From Eubacterium sp. (lineage in GTDB: Bacteria > Bacillota > Clostridia > Acetivibrionales > DSM-1351), in the NCBI GenBank assembly GCA_029266335.1, contig JAQSXC010000012.1, forward strand, positions 24,306-88,305: a DNA stretch of 64,000 nucleotides. The letters run 5' to 3'. Shown here piece after piece: positions 8,061 through 18,719 of this stretch (position 1 is the first letter of the stretch; each line of letters opens with the position of its first letter). The position numbers and the translations under genes were made by a program. The notes under the pieces were generated by a model, which saw nothing but the letters and a program-made list of their open reading frames with translations, made no database searches and was not told the DNA's origin.

Positions 8061-10712
8061 ATGGATGAGCAACAAAACATTGCAAAACAGTATGATCCCG
8101 GTCAGGTTGAGGACAGGCTGTACTCAAAATGGATGGAAGAGGGTTATTTCCACGCTGTTCCCGACAGCAACAAAAAGCCTTTCACAATTGTAATACCACC
8201 GCCAAATATAACAGGGCAGCTCCATATGGGACATGCGCTTGACAATACTTTGCAGGATATTCTCATAAGAACAAAAAGAATGCAGGGCTACAGCGCTTTG
8301 TGGCTTCCCGGCACCGACCATGCAAGTATAGCAACCGAAGCCAAAATTGTTGATGCCATGGCTAAAGAAGGCATTACAAAGGAAATGCTCGGGAGGGAAA
8401 AATTCCTGGAAAGAGCCTGGGAATGGAAGAAGGTTTATGGCGGCAGGATCGTTGAACAGCTGAAAAAACTGGGAAGCTCCTGTGATTGGGAACGCGAACG
8501 CTTTACAATGGATGAAGGTCTATCCGAGGCTGTTCAGGAGGTATTCCTCAAGCTCTATGAAAAAGGTCTGATCTACAAGGGGGAAAGAATAACCAACTGG
8601 TGTCCTAAATGTAATACTTCAATATCGGATATTGAGGTTGAATATGAGGAGCAGGCAGGTCATTTCTGGCACATCAAGTATCCTGTAAAGGACAGTGACG
8701 AGTTTGTCATAGTGGCTACCACCCGTCCTGAAACAATGCTTGGAGATACTGCTGTTGCAGTAAATCCGGAAGATGAAAGATATACTCATCTTGTAGGCAA
8801 GACATTGATATTGCCGCTGGTAAACAAAGAAATACCTGTCATTGCAGACTCTTACGTCGATAAGGAATTTGGTACCGGTTGTGTTAAAATCACTCCTGCA
8901 CATGATCCCAACGACTATGAGGTTGGTTTGAGACATGACCTTCCGCAGGTAAGGGTAATGGATGACAATGCAATAATGAATGACAATGCGGGACAATATA
9001 AAGGCATGGACAGATACCAGGCCAGAAAGAAAATGGTTGAGGATCTGGAAAAGCTGGGCCTGTTGGTCAAGGTTGAAGGACATACTCACAATGTCGGCAC
9101 CTGTCAAAGATGCAGAACAGTTGTTGAGCCTCTGATTTCAAAGCAGTGGTATGTAAGGATGAAGCCTTTGGCAGAGCCTGCAATTGATGTAGTTAGAAAC
9201 GGAACAATAAAGTTTGTTCCTGAAAGATTTTCAAAGATTTATTTCAACTGGATGGAAAACATACAGGACTGGTGTATTTCCAGACAGCTCTGGTGGGGAC
9301 ACAGAATCCCTGCGTACTACTGCCAGGAATGCGGACACATGATGGTGACCGGCACTGATCCAGATGTATGTCCGAAGTGCGGAAGCGCCAGAATAGAGCA
9401 GGATCCCGATACACTCGACACCTGGTTCAGCTCTGCTTTGTGGCCTTTCTCTACACTTGGCTGGCCTGCCGAAACAGAGGATCTGAAGTATTTCTATCCC
9501 ACAAATGTTCTTGTAACAGGCTATGACATAATATTCTTCTGGGTTGCAAGAATGATATTCTCCGGTATGGAGCATATGAAGCAGGAGCCGTTCAAGTATG
9601 TATTCATTCACGGTATTGTAAGAGATCCTCAGGGAAGGAAGATGAGCAAATCCCTCGGAAACGGAATTGATCCGCTGGAGGTTATTGCACAGTATGGTAC
9701 AGATGCTCTGCGCTTTGCGCTGACCATTGGTAACTCACCGGGAAATGACTTGAGATTCTCAAGCGAAAAGGTTGAATCCTCAAGAAACTTTGCAAACAAG
9801 GTTTGGAACGCATCAAGATTTGTATTGATGAACTTTGATGAGAATCTGGATTTCGGCAAGGTGGATAAAAATAAGTTTACTATTGCCGACAGATGGATTC
9901 TCAGCAGAATAAACACAGTAACAAAAGAAGTGACCGACAATATAGATAAATTTGAGCTTGGACTGGGCTTGCAGAAGGTTTATGACTTCATTTGGGAGGA
10001 ATTCTGCGACTGGTATATTGAAATGGTCAAGCCGAGACTTTACGACAGGGAAAGTGAAGGAAGACTGGAAGCACAGTATGTGCTCAACTTCGTACTGGGT
10101 AACGCAATGAAGCTGCTGCATCCATATATGCCTTTCATTACAGAGGAGATATACACACATCTCATAAATGACGGCAGAAGCATAATGATTTCTGAATGGC
10201 CGGTTTACAGCGAAGAGCTTAACTTTGCTGACGATGAAGCTAAAATGAAAATTATCATGGATGCAATCAGAAGCACCAGAAATATCCGTGCAGAAATGAA
10301 TGTTCCGCCTTCAAGAAAAGCCAAAATGATATTTGTGGCAGAAGGTGAAGCAGAAAGAGCGACCTTGCTGGAAGGGACCTCCTTCTTCCAAAGGCTGGCA
10401 AGTGCCTCGGAAGTAGCAGTACAGGCTGACAAGGCAGGAGTACCTTCAGATGCTGTAGGTACTGTTATAGCAGGAGCAGAAATATTTATACCTCTGGATG
10501 AACTGATTGATATCGAAAAGGAAATCGAGCGACTTACCAAGGAAAAGGCCAACCTTGAGGGTGAGCTTAAGAGAGTTGAAGGAAAGCTCGGAAATGAAGG
10601 CTTTGTTGCAAAGGCTCCCCCTAAGGTAATTGAAGAGGAAAAAGCAAAGAGGGAAAAATACAAGGATATGTACCAGAAGGTAGTTGAAAGACTGGAAAGT
10701 TTGAAGAAATAA
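8061..10712 (+). CDS. valS: Valyl-tRNA synthetase
   Basis: Class I synthetase charging tRNA-Val. From the ATG at 8061 (GGAGGAAG upstream) it has 883 residues, the normal bacterial size; the longer frame back to 7989 lacks a ribosome site. Signatures are HMGH (residues 55-58) after PPPNITGQL, the editing-domain segment [34 protein letters not shown], a CxxC zinc-type pair (CPKCGS), KMSKS (527-531) and the C-terminal coiled-coil arm starting near [13 protein letters not shown]. Regulation is by the upstream T-box. Confidence 0.98.
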   Translation: MDEQQNIAKQYDPGQVEDRLYSKWMEEGYFHAVPDSNKKPFTIVIPPPNITGQLHMGHALDNTLQDILIRTKRMQGYSALWLPGTDHASIATEAKIVDAMAKEGITKEMLGREKFLERAWEWKKVYGGRIVEQLKKLGSSCDWERERFTMDEGLSEAVQEVFLKLYEKGLIYKGERITNWCPKCNTSISDIEVEYEEQAGHFWHIKYPVKDSDEFVIVATTRPETMLGDTAVAVNPEDERYTHLVGKTLILPLVNKEIPVIADSYVDKEFGTGCVKITPAHDPNDYEVGLRHDLPQVRVMDDNAIMNDNAGQYKGMDRYQARKKMVEDLEKLGLLVKVEGHTHNVGTCQRCRTVVEPLISKQWYVRMKPLAEPAIDVVRNGTIKFVPERFSKIYFNWMENIQDWCISRQLWWGHRIPAYYCQECGHMMVTGTDPDVCPKCGSARIEQDPDTLDTWFSSALWPFSTLGWPAETEDLKYFYPTNVLVTGYDIIFFWVARMIFSGMEHMKQEPFKYVFIHGIVRDPQGRKMSKSLGNGIDPLEVIAQYGTDALRFALTIGNSPGNDLRFSSEKVESSRNFANKVWNASRFVLMNFDENLDFGKVDKNKFTIADRWILSRINTVTKEVTDNIDKFELGLGLQKVYDFIWEEFCDWYIEMVKPRLYDRESEGRLEAQYVLNFVLGNAMKLLHPYMPFITEEIYTHLINDGRSIMISEWPVYSEELNFADDEAKMKIIMDAIRSTRNIRAEMNVPPSRKAKMIFVAEGEAERATLLEGTSFFQRLASASEVAVQADKAGVPSDAVGTVIAGAEIFIPLDELIDIEKEIERLTKEKANLEGELKRVEGKLGNEGFVAKAPPKVIEEEKAKREKYKDMYQKVVERLESLKK

Positions 10713-10719
10713 ATAATAA

Positions 10720-10757
10720 CAAGGCTGCCGGCTGTTGATTGCCGGCAGCCTTGTTTC
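10720..10757 (+). terminator. valS terminator
   Basis: Perfect 13-bp stem: CAAGGCTGCCGGC (10720-10732) with GCCGGCAGCCTTG (10741-10753), 8-base loop and TTT after it. Confidence 0.9.
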
Positions 10758-10885
10758 TGTTTACAGTGCATTAGCTTAGGGCATTATTTATTACTTCCCC
10801 TTTTAAGGTAACAGTTTCATGAACCGGAAATATACTATACTATGAACTTTTAATCAGTTTTTAGTATTGTGTTAGGGGTTATTGC

Positions 10886-12250
10886 ATGACTGAATATAAG
10901 CGGTATAAAAATCCGGATGGATACAGGAGCCTTGTGGTAGGTGTAAATACCATGGTTCCACTTGATAATGGTACATATACAACTGCAGTTAATTTTGATA
11001 ATGCTGCAACTACTCCTGCGTTTGTGTCGGTAGGGAAGGAAATCCATGATTTCCTTCCCTGGTATTCCTCCATACATCGCGGCAAGGGGTATAAATCCAT
11101 TATATCCACCGAAGCTTATGAAGCCGGAAGGGAAATAGTAAGAAGTTTTGTAAAAGCAAATAAAGGCGACACTATTATTTATACAAAGAACACCACAGAG
11201 TCCATAAACCTTCTGGCCTGCACCATGAAACAGCAAAAGGGCAACAAGGATGTGGTTATTTCCACATGGATGGAGCATGCAGCCAATGACCTGCCCTGGA
11301 GAAACAAATTCAAGGTTGAATATGTTGAAATTGACCGGATGGGCAGGCTTGATCTCAACGATTTTGAAGCCAAACTGAAAAAGCACCGGGGGAATATCAG
11401 GCTGGTTACCGTAACCGGTGCTGCAAACGTTACAGGGTATCTCAATGACATATATACGCTGGCAGCCCTGGTTCATAAATATGGAACCCGGATACATGTT
11501 GACGGAGCTCAGCTTGTACCCCATATACCTGTTGATATGAAGCCTGAAGGCAGCATGGAGCATATTGACTTTTTATCATTTTCAGCACATAAATTATATG
11601 CGCCCTTTGGGAGCGGTGTGCTTATCGGGCCTAAAACCGTTTTTGAAGAGGGTGTACCCTATACTGAGGGAGGAAGTGCAATAAAGCTTGTTACCCATGA
11701 CCGCATATGGTGGGAGGAACCTCCGGCAAAGTGTGAAGCAGGAAGCCCGAATCTCATGGGAATAGTGGCCATGGTGGCAGCCTTAAAAACCTTGAGCAGA
11801 ATAGGAATGCAAAATGCCTTTGAACATGAAGTCAGTCTTCTGAATTACGCCTATGGTAAAATGTGCAACATTCCAGATATTCATCTCTATAGTCATCCTG
11901 ACAGGCAGAAATCCATAGGCGTAATTCCTTTTACCATAGATGGAGTTCATCATTCACTGATATCGGCCATATTATCCTATGAGGCAGGAATCGCAGTAAG
12001 GAATGGCTTTTTCTGTGCCCATCCCTATTGTGCCAGATTGCTTGGATACTCCGGAAAGGATATAGAGGATTTAGCCGTGAGAGATGCTCTCTTTCCGGGG
12101 CTTGTCCGAATAAGCTTTGGCTTGTACAATACACTTTCCGAAATAGACCGGTTTATATACTGGATAAAAAATATAGTTGAGAATAAAAAATTCTTTGTCG
12201 ATAAATATGGTAATTCCAGAAGCTTATACAATATTAAAAATGAGGTTTGA
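10886..12250 (+). CDS. Class V aminotransferase / cysteine desulfurase-like protein
   Basis: 454 residues of the fold-type I PLP family that includes NifS/SufS/CsdA. Features: NFDNAATTPA near the N-terminus, MEHAANDLPWR, TGAANVTGY, the cofactor aspartate in RIHVDGAQ and the Schiff-base lysine K236 in SAHKLYAPFG. A cysteine-containing C-terminal segment (FFCAHPYC) is present, but a SufS-like catalytic cysteine cannot be assigned by eye, so cysteine desulfurase is only one option. No iron-sulfur or thiolation partner lies beside it. The ribosome site is weak (TTAGGGG). Confidence 0.85.
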   Translation: MTEYKRYKNPDGYRSLVVGVNTMVPLDNGTYTTAVNFDNAATTPAFVSVGKEIHDFLPWYSSIHRGKGYKSIISTEAYEAGREIVRSFVKANKGDTIIYTKNTTESINLLACTMKQQKGNKDVVISTWMEHAANDLPWRNKFKVEYVEIDRMGRLDLNDFEAKLKKHRGNIRLVTVTGAANVTGYLNDIYTLAALVHKYGTRIHVDGAQLVPHIPVDMKPEGSMEHIDFLSFSAHKLYAPFGSGVLIGPKTVFEEGVPYTEGGSAIKLVTHDRIWWEEPPAKCEAGSPNLMGIVAMVAALKTLSRIGMQNAFEHEVSLLNYAYGKMCNIPDIHLYSHPDRQKSIGVIPFTIDGVHHSLISAILSYEAGIAVRNGFFCAHPYCARLLGYSGKDIEDLAVRDALFPGLVRISFGLYNTLSEIDRFIYWIKNIVENKKFFVDKYGNSRSLYNIKNEV

Positions 12251-12403
12251 TAATCCGGGTTTTGGTGTTCCTGTTATTCAGGATAATAAGCAACATTAAT
12301 GTGTAAAAAAAGTAGAAAATATGATAAACTAAAGGGAATGATTAATACTCAGACAGACTAATATGAAAAATAAAAATTTATATACGAAATAACGGAGACA
12401 AAA

Positions 12404-14323
12404 ATGAATCATGGATTTGTTAGAGTTGCTGCCGCAATTCCAAAACTAAAGGTTGCCAACTGTGAATATAATACCGGGGAAATAATAAAAATTTCTAAAG
12501 AAGCTGAGAAGCAGGGTGCTCAGTTTGTAGTATTCCCTGAACTGGCTGTTACTGCTTATTCCTGCGGTGATCTCTTTTTACAGAAGACTCTGCAGAATGA
12601 AGCAATAAAGAGTCTGGAAACAATTCTCTCTGAAACAAAGACACTGGATTGTGTTATAATAATTGGTATACCGCTTCTGGTAAACAGCAGATTGTATAAC
12701 TGTGCTGTTGCCATTAAAGAAGGCAATATATTAGGTGTGGTTCCCAAAACCTTCATCCCGAACTACAGCGAATTTTATGAGAGAAGATGGTTTTGCTCAG
12801 GAATGGGAAAAGTGAAGGAAACTATAAATTTACTTGGTTTCAGTGTTCCATTTGGTACAGATGTGCTTTTTGAAGCTGAGAACATAAGCGGCTTGTGCTT
12901 TGGAATAGAAATATGCGAAGACCTGTGGGTACCGGCTCCTCCAAGCACAAAACAGGCTTTAAACGGGGCCACTCTGTTGTTCAATCTTTCTGCAAGCAAT
13001 GAAATAGTCGGAAAGCATGAGTACAGGGAAAGCATTGTTAACATTCAGTCAGCCAAGTGTGCTGCTGCTTATGTTTATTCGTCCTCCGGGCCAAATGAAT
13101 CTACCACTGATCTGGTTTTCGGCGGACATGCCCTTATTAGCGAGTATGGTTCACTGCTGACCCAGAGCAGGAGATTTTCCTTTGAAGAACAACTGGTAAT
13201 CAGTGATATTGATATTGAAAGATTGATTAATGAAAGATTAAAAAATTCAGGATTTACTCACGATACAACTGACAGTGACTTTAGAAAGGCTGTATTTGGT
13301 ATTAAAGAACTTGACACCGACAAGCTGCTGAGAAGAATTGACCCTCATCCTTTCGTACCTTCAAATCCCGATGCAAGGCACATAAGATGTGAGGAAATAT
13401 TCCACATACAAACCTCCGGACTTGGAAAGAGGCTCAAACACACAGGTCTGGACAAATGTGTAATAGGAATTTCCGGTGGGCTTGATTCTACACTTGCATT
13501 GCTGGTTATTGCAAAAACCTATGACAGGCTGGGACTAGACAGAAAAAATATTCATGCGATTACTATGCCGGGTTTTGGAACTTCATCAAATACACTTAAT
13601 AACTCATTGGAATTTATGAAGCTTATGGGAGTGACAACGTATCAGATAGATATCCAGGAAGCCTGTCTAAAGCATTTTGCAGATATTGGACATGATCCCG
13701 GGATATTTGATGTAACCTATGAAAATGTACAGGCCAGAGAGAGAACACAGATTTTGATGGATATTGCCAACAAAATCGGCGGGCTGGTGGTTGGAACAGG
13801 AGACCTGTCGGAGCTTGCTCTGGGGTGGGCAACCTATAACGGAGACCACATGTCAATGTATGCAGTTAATACAGGTGTTCCCAAAACACTGGTCAAATAT
13901 CTGGTGCAGTGGGCAGCTGACTATGTGTTTGAGAATGAAACCAGGAAGGTTTTGCTCAGTATTCTGGATACACCCATAAGCCCTGAACTTCTGCCCACAG
14001 ACGAGGCAGGTGAGATAGCACAAAAAACCGAGGATATTGTGGGACCTTATGAGCTTCACGACTTCTTCCTATATCATATGGTAAGGTATGGAGCAAATCC
14101 GTCCAAGATATATTTTATGGCAAAACAGGCTTTTGCCGGCAAATACTGTGATGAAGTTATCGGTAAATGGCTTAGGACATTTTTAAGAAGGTTTTTCAGT
14201 CAGCAGTTTAAACGGTCCTGTTTGCCTGACGGTCCAAAGGTTGGTTCCATAAGTCTGTCTCCGAGAGGGGACTGGAGGATGCCAAGTGATGGAGATGTAA
14301 ATATATGGCTTGAGGATTTGTAA
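12404..14323 (+). CDS. nadE: Glutamine-dependent NAD+ synthetase
   Basis: 639 residues, a two-domain enzyme making NAD+ from nicotinic acid adenine dinucleotide with glutamine as nitrogen donor. The N-terminal nitrilase-like amidase domain shows the glutamate in FPELAVTAYSCGDLF, a lysine in VPKTFIPNY and the cysteine in GIEICEDLW. The C-terminal synthetase domain has the ATP-pyrophosphatase loop GISGGLDS (355-362), VGTGDLSELALGW and the DTPISPELLP loop. The ATG at 12404 follows a weak ACGGAG site. It appears monocistronic or joined to the tiny membrane gene after it. Confidence 0.96.
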   Translation: MNHGFVRVAAAIPKLKVANCEYNTGEIIKISKEAEKQGAQFVVFPELAVTAYSCGDLFLQKTLQNEAIKSLETILSETKTLDCVIIIGIPLLVNSRLYNCAVAIKEGNILGVVPKTFIPNYSEFYERRWFCSGMGKVKETINLLGFSVPFGTDVLFEAENISGLCFGIEICEDLWVPAPPSTKQALNGATLLFNLSASNEIVGKHEYRESIVNIQSAKCAAAYVYSSSGPNESTTDLVFGGHALISEYGSLLTQSRRFSFEEQLVISDIDIERLINERLKNSGFTHDTTDSDFRKAVFGIKELDTDKLLRRIDPHPFVPSNPDARHIRCEEIFHIQTSGLGKRLKHTGLDKCVIGISGGLDSTLALLVIAKTYDRLGLDRKNIHAITMPGFGTSSNTLNNSLEFMKLMGVTTYQIDIQEACLKHFADIGHDPGIFDVTYENVQARERTQILMDIANKIGGLVVGTGDLSELALGWATYNGDHMSMYAVNTGVPKTLVKYLVQWAADYVFENETRKVLLSILDTPISPELLPTDEAGEIAQKTEDIVGPYELHDFFLYHMVRYGANPSKIYFMAKQAFAGKYCDEVIGKWLRTFLRRFFSQQFKRSCLPDGPKVGSISLSPRGDWRMPSDGDVNIWLEDL

Positions 14324-14369
14324 TATATTAAAAGATTATGCAATTTTTAGTACATGGAGGACAAATGTT

Positions 14370-14471
14370 ATGCATAAACGTTGGGTTAAATGGGTTGCGG
14401 TAATACTGGCTGTTGTTTTTATTCTGACATCAGTAGTTTCAGTAGGGTTATCGCTCTTTACAGGGCTGTAA
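14370..14471 (+). CDS. 33-residue single-pass membrane peptide
   Basis: A very short frame with a strong ribosome site, GGAGG at 14356-14360, and ATG at 14370. The product has a basic start (MHKRWVKW), one hydrophobic helix (VAVILAVVFILTSVVSVG) and ends LFTGL. This is the usual shape of a genuine small membrane protein. It lies between nadE and cdaA, whose product is also membrane-bound. No name can be given. Confidence 0.6.
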   Translation: MHKRWVKWVAVILAVVFILTSVVSVGLSLFTGL

Positions 14472-14643
14472 TATCTGCGGTTGCAGGGAGAAATTCAGTA
14501 ATGACTTCAAGTAATAAAAAATATATATAAATGCAAGTAAAATTAGTTATTTTTACCCATTTAAGAACAGGGCTTTTTATATTAAAATAAATTTGTATTT
14601 ATATGCTTTTTTACCTTTACTTTTTACAAGGGTGTGAATATTT

Positions 14644-15519
14644 TTGTTGGATGCTTTTGCTACAAATTTCAAAAGTATATTTGATTTTTTGTCGGTTTAT
14701 ATCCCATTCAAGGAACCACTGGAAGCTCTTAGATCAATTATTGATATAAGCATTGTTTCCTATCTGACTTACAAGCTCATTCAGCTTGTAAAGGAAACCA
14801 GAGCGTGGCAACTTGTAAAGGGTATCGTTGTCATACTCATTACTGCCATGCTCAGCCAGGCATTGGAGCTGAGGACACTTGCGTATATACTCAACAAGAC
14901 AATAGAACTGGCAGGTTTTGCTCTGGTAGTTGTATTCCAGCCTGAACTCAGAAGAGGCTTGGAGCAGATAGGCAGAAGCAATTTTAAAGACTTTTTCAAG
15001 TTTGACGAAAAAGATGATGTAATAAATACAACCTTTACAATTGAAGAAATAGTAAAAGCAGCCACAGAGCTTTCAAGAACCATGACAGGAGCTCTTATTG
15101 TCGTAGAAAGAGAAACCAAGCTCGGTGAAATCATAAACACCGGAACAAAGCTTGATTCCAATGTCAGCTCCGAACTTATTATTAACATTTTTACACCGAA
15201 TACTCCGCTCCATGACGGAGCTTTAATATTACGAGACAACAAATTGAAATCGGCAGCATGTTTTCTTCCTCTGACAGATAATCCAAACCTCAGCAAGGAA
15301 CTTGGTACAAGGCACAGAGCTGCACTGGGAATAACTGAAGTATCAGACTGTATAGCTGTAGTTGTTTCGGAGGAAACAGGGAAAATATCCTATGCCCTTA
15401 ACGGCGGGTTATCAAGAAATCTGACACCTGATATATTGAGAAAGGCATTGAACAAAAATTTACTGGAGAAGAAAACAGCCAATAAGAAGCTATCTCTTTG
15501 GAAGGGGAAATCAAAGTGA
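14644..15519 (+). CDS. cdaA: Diadenylate cyclase CdaA
   Basis: Membrane-bound c-di-AMP synthase, 291 residues. N-terminal hydrophobic helices (to about residue 100) are followed by the DAC (DisA_N) domain. The catalytic motifs are complete: H190-D191-G192-A193 (HDGALIL) and R223-H224-R225-A226-A227 (GTRHRAALGI). The start is TTG at 14644 or 14647 with AAGGGTG upstream; no ATG is suitably placed. Its stop overlaps the GTG start of cdaR, and glmM lies further downstream, the usual Firmicute order; CdaR and GlmM regulate CdaA in studied species. Confidence 0.96.
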   Translation: MLDAFATNFKSIFDFLSVYIPFKEPLEALRSIIDISIVSYLTYKLIQLVKETRAWQLVKGIVVILITAMLSQALELRTLAYILNKTIELAGFALVVVFQPELRRGLEQIGRSNFKDFFKFDEKDDVINTTFTIEEIVKAATELSRTMTGALIVVERETKLGEIINTGTKLDSNVSSELIINIFTPNTPLHDGALILRDNKLKSAACFLPLTDNPNLSKELGTRHRAALGITEVSDCIAVVVSEETGKISYALNGGLSRNLTPDILRKALNKNLLEKKTANKKLSLWKGKSK

Positions 15520-16736
15520 GAGAATTCCTCAAGAAGGACTTGATATTAAAAATATTTTCAATTTCATTTGCAGTGTTCCTTTGGTTTGCCATCAATCCTG
15601 TTAAGACCAACTACTATACTGTGCCATTGAACGTAATAAATGAGGAAAGCCTGCGTGCAAAAGGATTAATACTAAACACCAAGGTATATCCTGAGAAGTA
15701 TGTTACTATTTCTGTACGGGATAGAGTTGATGTTCTTGACCGGATAAAGGACAATGATTTCGAGGTGACCCTTGACTTGTCCAAAGTAGACAGTGTGGAT
15801 GACAAGGTTATTCAGATAGATCCTCCGGTATACATAGGACGGGAAAATATCAGTGAAAACAATATGGACCTGAAGCCAAAGTCAGTAACTCTGAACCTGG
15901 GAAAAATTGAGGAAAATCCTTTTATTGTTCAGGTAGAAACTTCCGGGAAACTTCCTGCGGGCTATGAAATAATATCAAAGGTTGCATCTCCTGACACCGT
16001 TTCCATACAGGCTCTTGATTCTATTGTCAACTCTGTAGGTTCTGTAAAGGCATATGTGGATGTGACGGGTCTGAATAAAACACTGGAAATCCGTAAAGAA
16101 TGCAAGGTATATGACAAAAAAGGTGTTGAAATACCTGAACTGAGCAAGAAGTTTACTGTAGACATAAAGATTGAGGTTGGAAAGCGGGTGCCTGTTGTGC
16201 CAATAATTTCAGGTGACCCGAACAAGGACTTTGTGGAGGGAAGCTATTCTGTCAAGCCTGACAAGATATTGATAACGGGCGATCATGATATATTGTCAAA
16301 GGTAAATGAGATCAAGACTGATCCTGTAAATCTCGACAATGTGACAAAGACCTTTACAACTCCGGTAATTCTTCAGCTTCCGGAGGGTATCAAACTTGTA
16401 AGCTCCACCCGCGAGGTAAATGTCACGGTTGAAATTATTCCTCTTTCGCAGAGGACAATTGATATTCCTGTTGACAGTATAACTCTGGATGGAAGGAAAA
16501 CAGAAGACGCTACTCTTAATTATGAAATTACCGGTACTGTAACAGTCAGGCTCAAAGGGAAGGTTGAGGATTTAAACACCGTTTCATATCAGCAATTGCT
16601 GGCAACAATAGATGTTGACGGACTTGATGAGGGAACCCATACTGTACCGCTTAAAATAACACTGCCTGTTAATATATCTCAGGTTGAAGAAACAAAGGTC
16701 CAGTTAAAAATAACCAAAACTAAAGCCGCCGAATAG
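15516..16736 (+). CDS. cdaR: CdaA regulator CdaR (YbbR-domain protein)
   Basis: 406 residues from GTG 15516, which overlaps the cdaA stop as GTGA and has GGAAGGGG upstream. One N-terminal membrane anchor (about residues 8-28, with FAVFLWFAINPV) is followed by several YbbR repeats, seen as recurring segments such as ...VSVRDRVDVLDRI, PDTVSIQALDSIV, PDKILITGDHDIL and VTVRLKGKVEDLN. YbbR proteins sit outside the membrane and modulate CdaA. Gene overlap indicates translational coupling. Confidence 0.95.
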   Translation: MREFLKKDLILKIFSISFAVFLWFAINPVKTNYYTVPLNVINEESLRAKGLILNTKVYPEKYVTISVRDRVDVLDRIKDNDFEVTLDLSKVDSVDDKVIQIDPPVYIGRENISENNMDLKPKSVTLNLGKIEENPFIVQVETSGKLPAGYEIISKVASPDTVSIQALDSIVNSVGSVKAYVDVTGLNKTLEIRKECKVYDKKGVEIPELSKKFTVDIKIEVGKRVPVVPIISGDPNKDFVEGSYSVKPDKILITGDHDILSKVNEIKTDPVNLDNVTKTFTTPVILQLPEGIKLVSSTREVNVTVEIIPLSQRTIDIPVDSITLDGRKTEDATLNYEITGTVTVRLKGKVEDLNTVSYQQLLATIDVDGLDEGTHTVPLKITLPVNISQVEETKVQLKITKTKAAE

Positions 16737-16769
16737 CTTTTAACCGGATAACTGAAAAAGGAATGGATA

Positions 16770-18356
16770 ATGAAGCTTTTATTGTCAAATATAATACTTG
16801 GATTGGAGCATTCCCAGGAGGAGCTGCTCCAGCAGACAGCAAAAAAATTAAGAACAAAGAGTCGAAACCTTAAAAATTTTAAAATAATAAAGCAATCTAT
16901 AGATGCCAGGAAAAAACCTGGCATACGTTTTGTTTACTCTGTTTCCTGTGAGGTCGGAGACAGTTTTGACATACCTCGGGATGCAGATATTAAGCAGCTT
17001 GAGGATATGAAGGAAGAGATACTTGTACCCGGCAGCAAAACCATTAACGGGCGGCCTATTGTGATAGGAACCGGGCCTGCCGGACTCTTTTGCGGCCTGG
17101 TGCTGGCTCAGAACGGTTATAAGCCTGTCATAATTGAACGCGGACATAAGGTGGAAGACCGTACCAAAAAGGTTGAGACCTATTGGAATACCGGAGTCCT
17201 GGATACTGAGACCAATGTTCAGTTTGGAGAAGGAGGAGCCGGTACTTTTTCTGATGGCAAGCTTACCACCAGAATTAATGACAGAAGATGTGAAAAAGTG
17301 CTGCAGGAATTTAATAATTTCGGTGCTCCCGGCGATATACTCTACAAAGCCAAGCCTCATATCGGAACCGATAATCTGAAAAAAGTTGTTGCCAATATGA
17401 GAAAGGAAATAGAGCGTCTTGGGGGTACGGTTCTGTTCAATACAAAAGCCGTTGACCTTGAGCTGCGTGATGGCAGGATACATGGAGTTGTTACAGATAC
17501 ACATTCCACTATAGAGTCTGATGCAGTGGTTCTGGCTATCGGCCACAGCGCCCGGGATACCTTTAAAATGCTTTATGACAGAGGTATTCCCTTTCAGCAG
17601 AAGCCTTTCTCAATCGGAGTAAGAATCGAGCATCCACAGGAGCTTATCAATACTGCGCAGTATGGTGAAGCCAGCGGACACCCCGCTTTGGGAGCAGCCG
17701 ACTATCAGCTTTTCCTCAAGGGAACTGACCGTACGGCATATTCCTTCTGCATGTGTCCCGGCGGAATAGTGGTGGCTTCTGCATCAGAGCCCGGATCCAT
17801 TGTGACCAATGGTATGAGTGAATTCAGCCGTGACAGGGATAATGCCAACAGTGCTCTGGTGGTATCGGTGGGGTCCGGCGACTTCGGCACAGGGCATCCA
17901 CTCGGGGGAATTGAATTTCAGAGGAAGTGGGAGCAGCTGGCCTATATTGCGGGCGGATCCGACAACAGTGCTCCTGTACAGCGTCTGGAGGATTTTATCA
18001 ACAACAGGGAAGGAAGACTTGGAAGTGTAAAACCCAGCTATACGGGTAAGACACGCTGTGCAGATATAAATGAATGTCTGCCTGCCTGTGTTACAGACTG
18101 CATGAAGAATTCCATCCCCTACTTTGATAGAAAACTGAAGGGCTTTGGGATGAAGGATGCGCTGCTGACCGGTGTTGAAACCAGAACCTCATCACCTGTG
18201 AGAATACCCAGAAATGATGTGCTAGAGTGCATAAGTATTTCCGGACTTTATCCTTGTGGAGAGGGTGCAGGCTATGCTGGCGGAATAGTAAGCGCAGCTG
18301 TAGATGGCATAAAGATTGCAGAACAGATTGTAAAAACCTATGCAGTGCCGGAGTAG
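16770..18356 (+). CDS. FAD-dependent dehydrogenase (COG2509-type)
   Basis: 528 residues. A short N-terminal domain of about 90 residues precedes the Rossmann FAD motif IGTGPAGLFCGLVLAQNGYKPVIIERG, split here as GTGPAG plus the acidic end of the second strand. Further family blocks are NVQFGEGGAGTFSDGKLTT, VLAIGHSARDTF and a C-terminal YPCGEGAGYAGGIVSAAVDG motif. COG2509 proteins are uncharacterised flavoprotein dehydrogenases found in Clostridia. It is inserted between cdaR and glmM, 30 bases after cdaR, so it probably shares that transcript. A single in-frame TAG separates it from a 40-plus-codon open stretch. Confidence 0.88.
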   Translation: MKLLLSNIILGLEHSQEELLQQTAKKLRTKSRNLKNFKIIKQSIDARKKPGIRFVYSVSCEVGDSFDIPRDADIKQLEDMKEEILVPGSKTINGRPIVIGTGPAGLFCGLVLAQNGYKPVIIERGHKVEDRTKKVETYWNTGVLDTETNVQFGEGGAGTFSDGKLTTRINDRRCEKVLQEFNNFGAPGDILYKAKPHIGTDNLKKVVANMRKEIERLGGTVLFNTKAVDLELRDGRIHGVVTDTHSTIESDAVVLAIGHSARDTFKMLYDRGIPFQQKPFSIGVRIEHPQELINTAQYGEASGHPALGAADYQLFLKGTDRTAYSFCMCPGGIVVASASEPGSIVTNGMSEFSRDRDNANSALVVSVGSGDFGTGHPLGGIEFQRKWEQLAYIAGGSDNSAPVQRLEDFINNREGRLGSVKPSYTGKTRCADINECLPACVTDCMKNSIPYFDRKLKGFGMKDALLTGVETRTSSPVRIPRNDVLECISISGLYPCGEGAGYAGGIVSAAVDGIKIAEQIVKTYAVPE

Positions 18357-18719
18357 CCGGGAGTCGGGTTTTGCCTTTATGGCTATCCCATAATAAAAGA
18401 AGTTGCTAAAGATAAGGCAGTGGCTGCTGCACTGAGATGTGAACGGGGCTTCCTTGGCTCATTTTTTGAACACAGACGGGTTTAATTATTGAACTGCCAC
18501 ACCTATGCGACTTACCGTTTAGCTACTTTTGATTTTGTTGAAAAAATACTTTTCGGAATATATACTTGGTAAAGCAGGCATAAAAATATTAGTATCTCTA
18601 ATTCGGCAAAAATGATATATTTATCATAAAGATAATGAATAGAACAGTATACATACTTTTACAGGCTATTTTTAAGGATATTTAACAAAACTTTGATAAT
18701 TTTATGGAGGGTAATTTAA
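18357..18719 (+). other. Intergenic region before glmM
   Basis: No gene with a ribosome site is evident. The first part (18357-18484) remains open in the frame of the preceding gene after its TAG, with coding-like composition. The second part is AT-rich and ends with TATGGAGGG just before glmM. No strong riboswitch signature was recognised. Confidence 0.4.

Noticed and set aside
10205..10771. 188-codon serine-rich minus-strand frame over the end of valS
   Set aside because: It mirrors the coiled-coil codons of valS; the low-complexity serine/leucine content is typical of a shadow frame.
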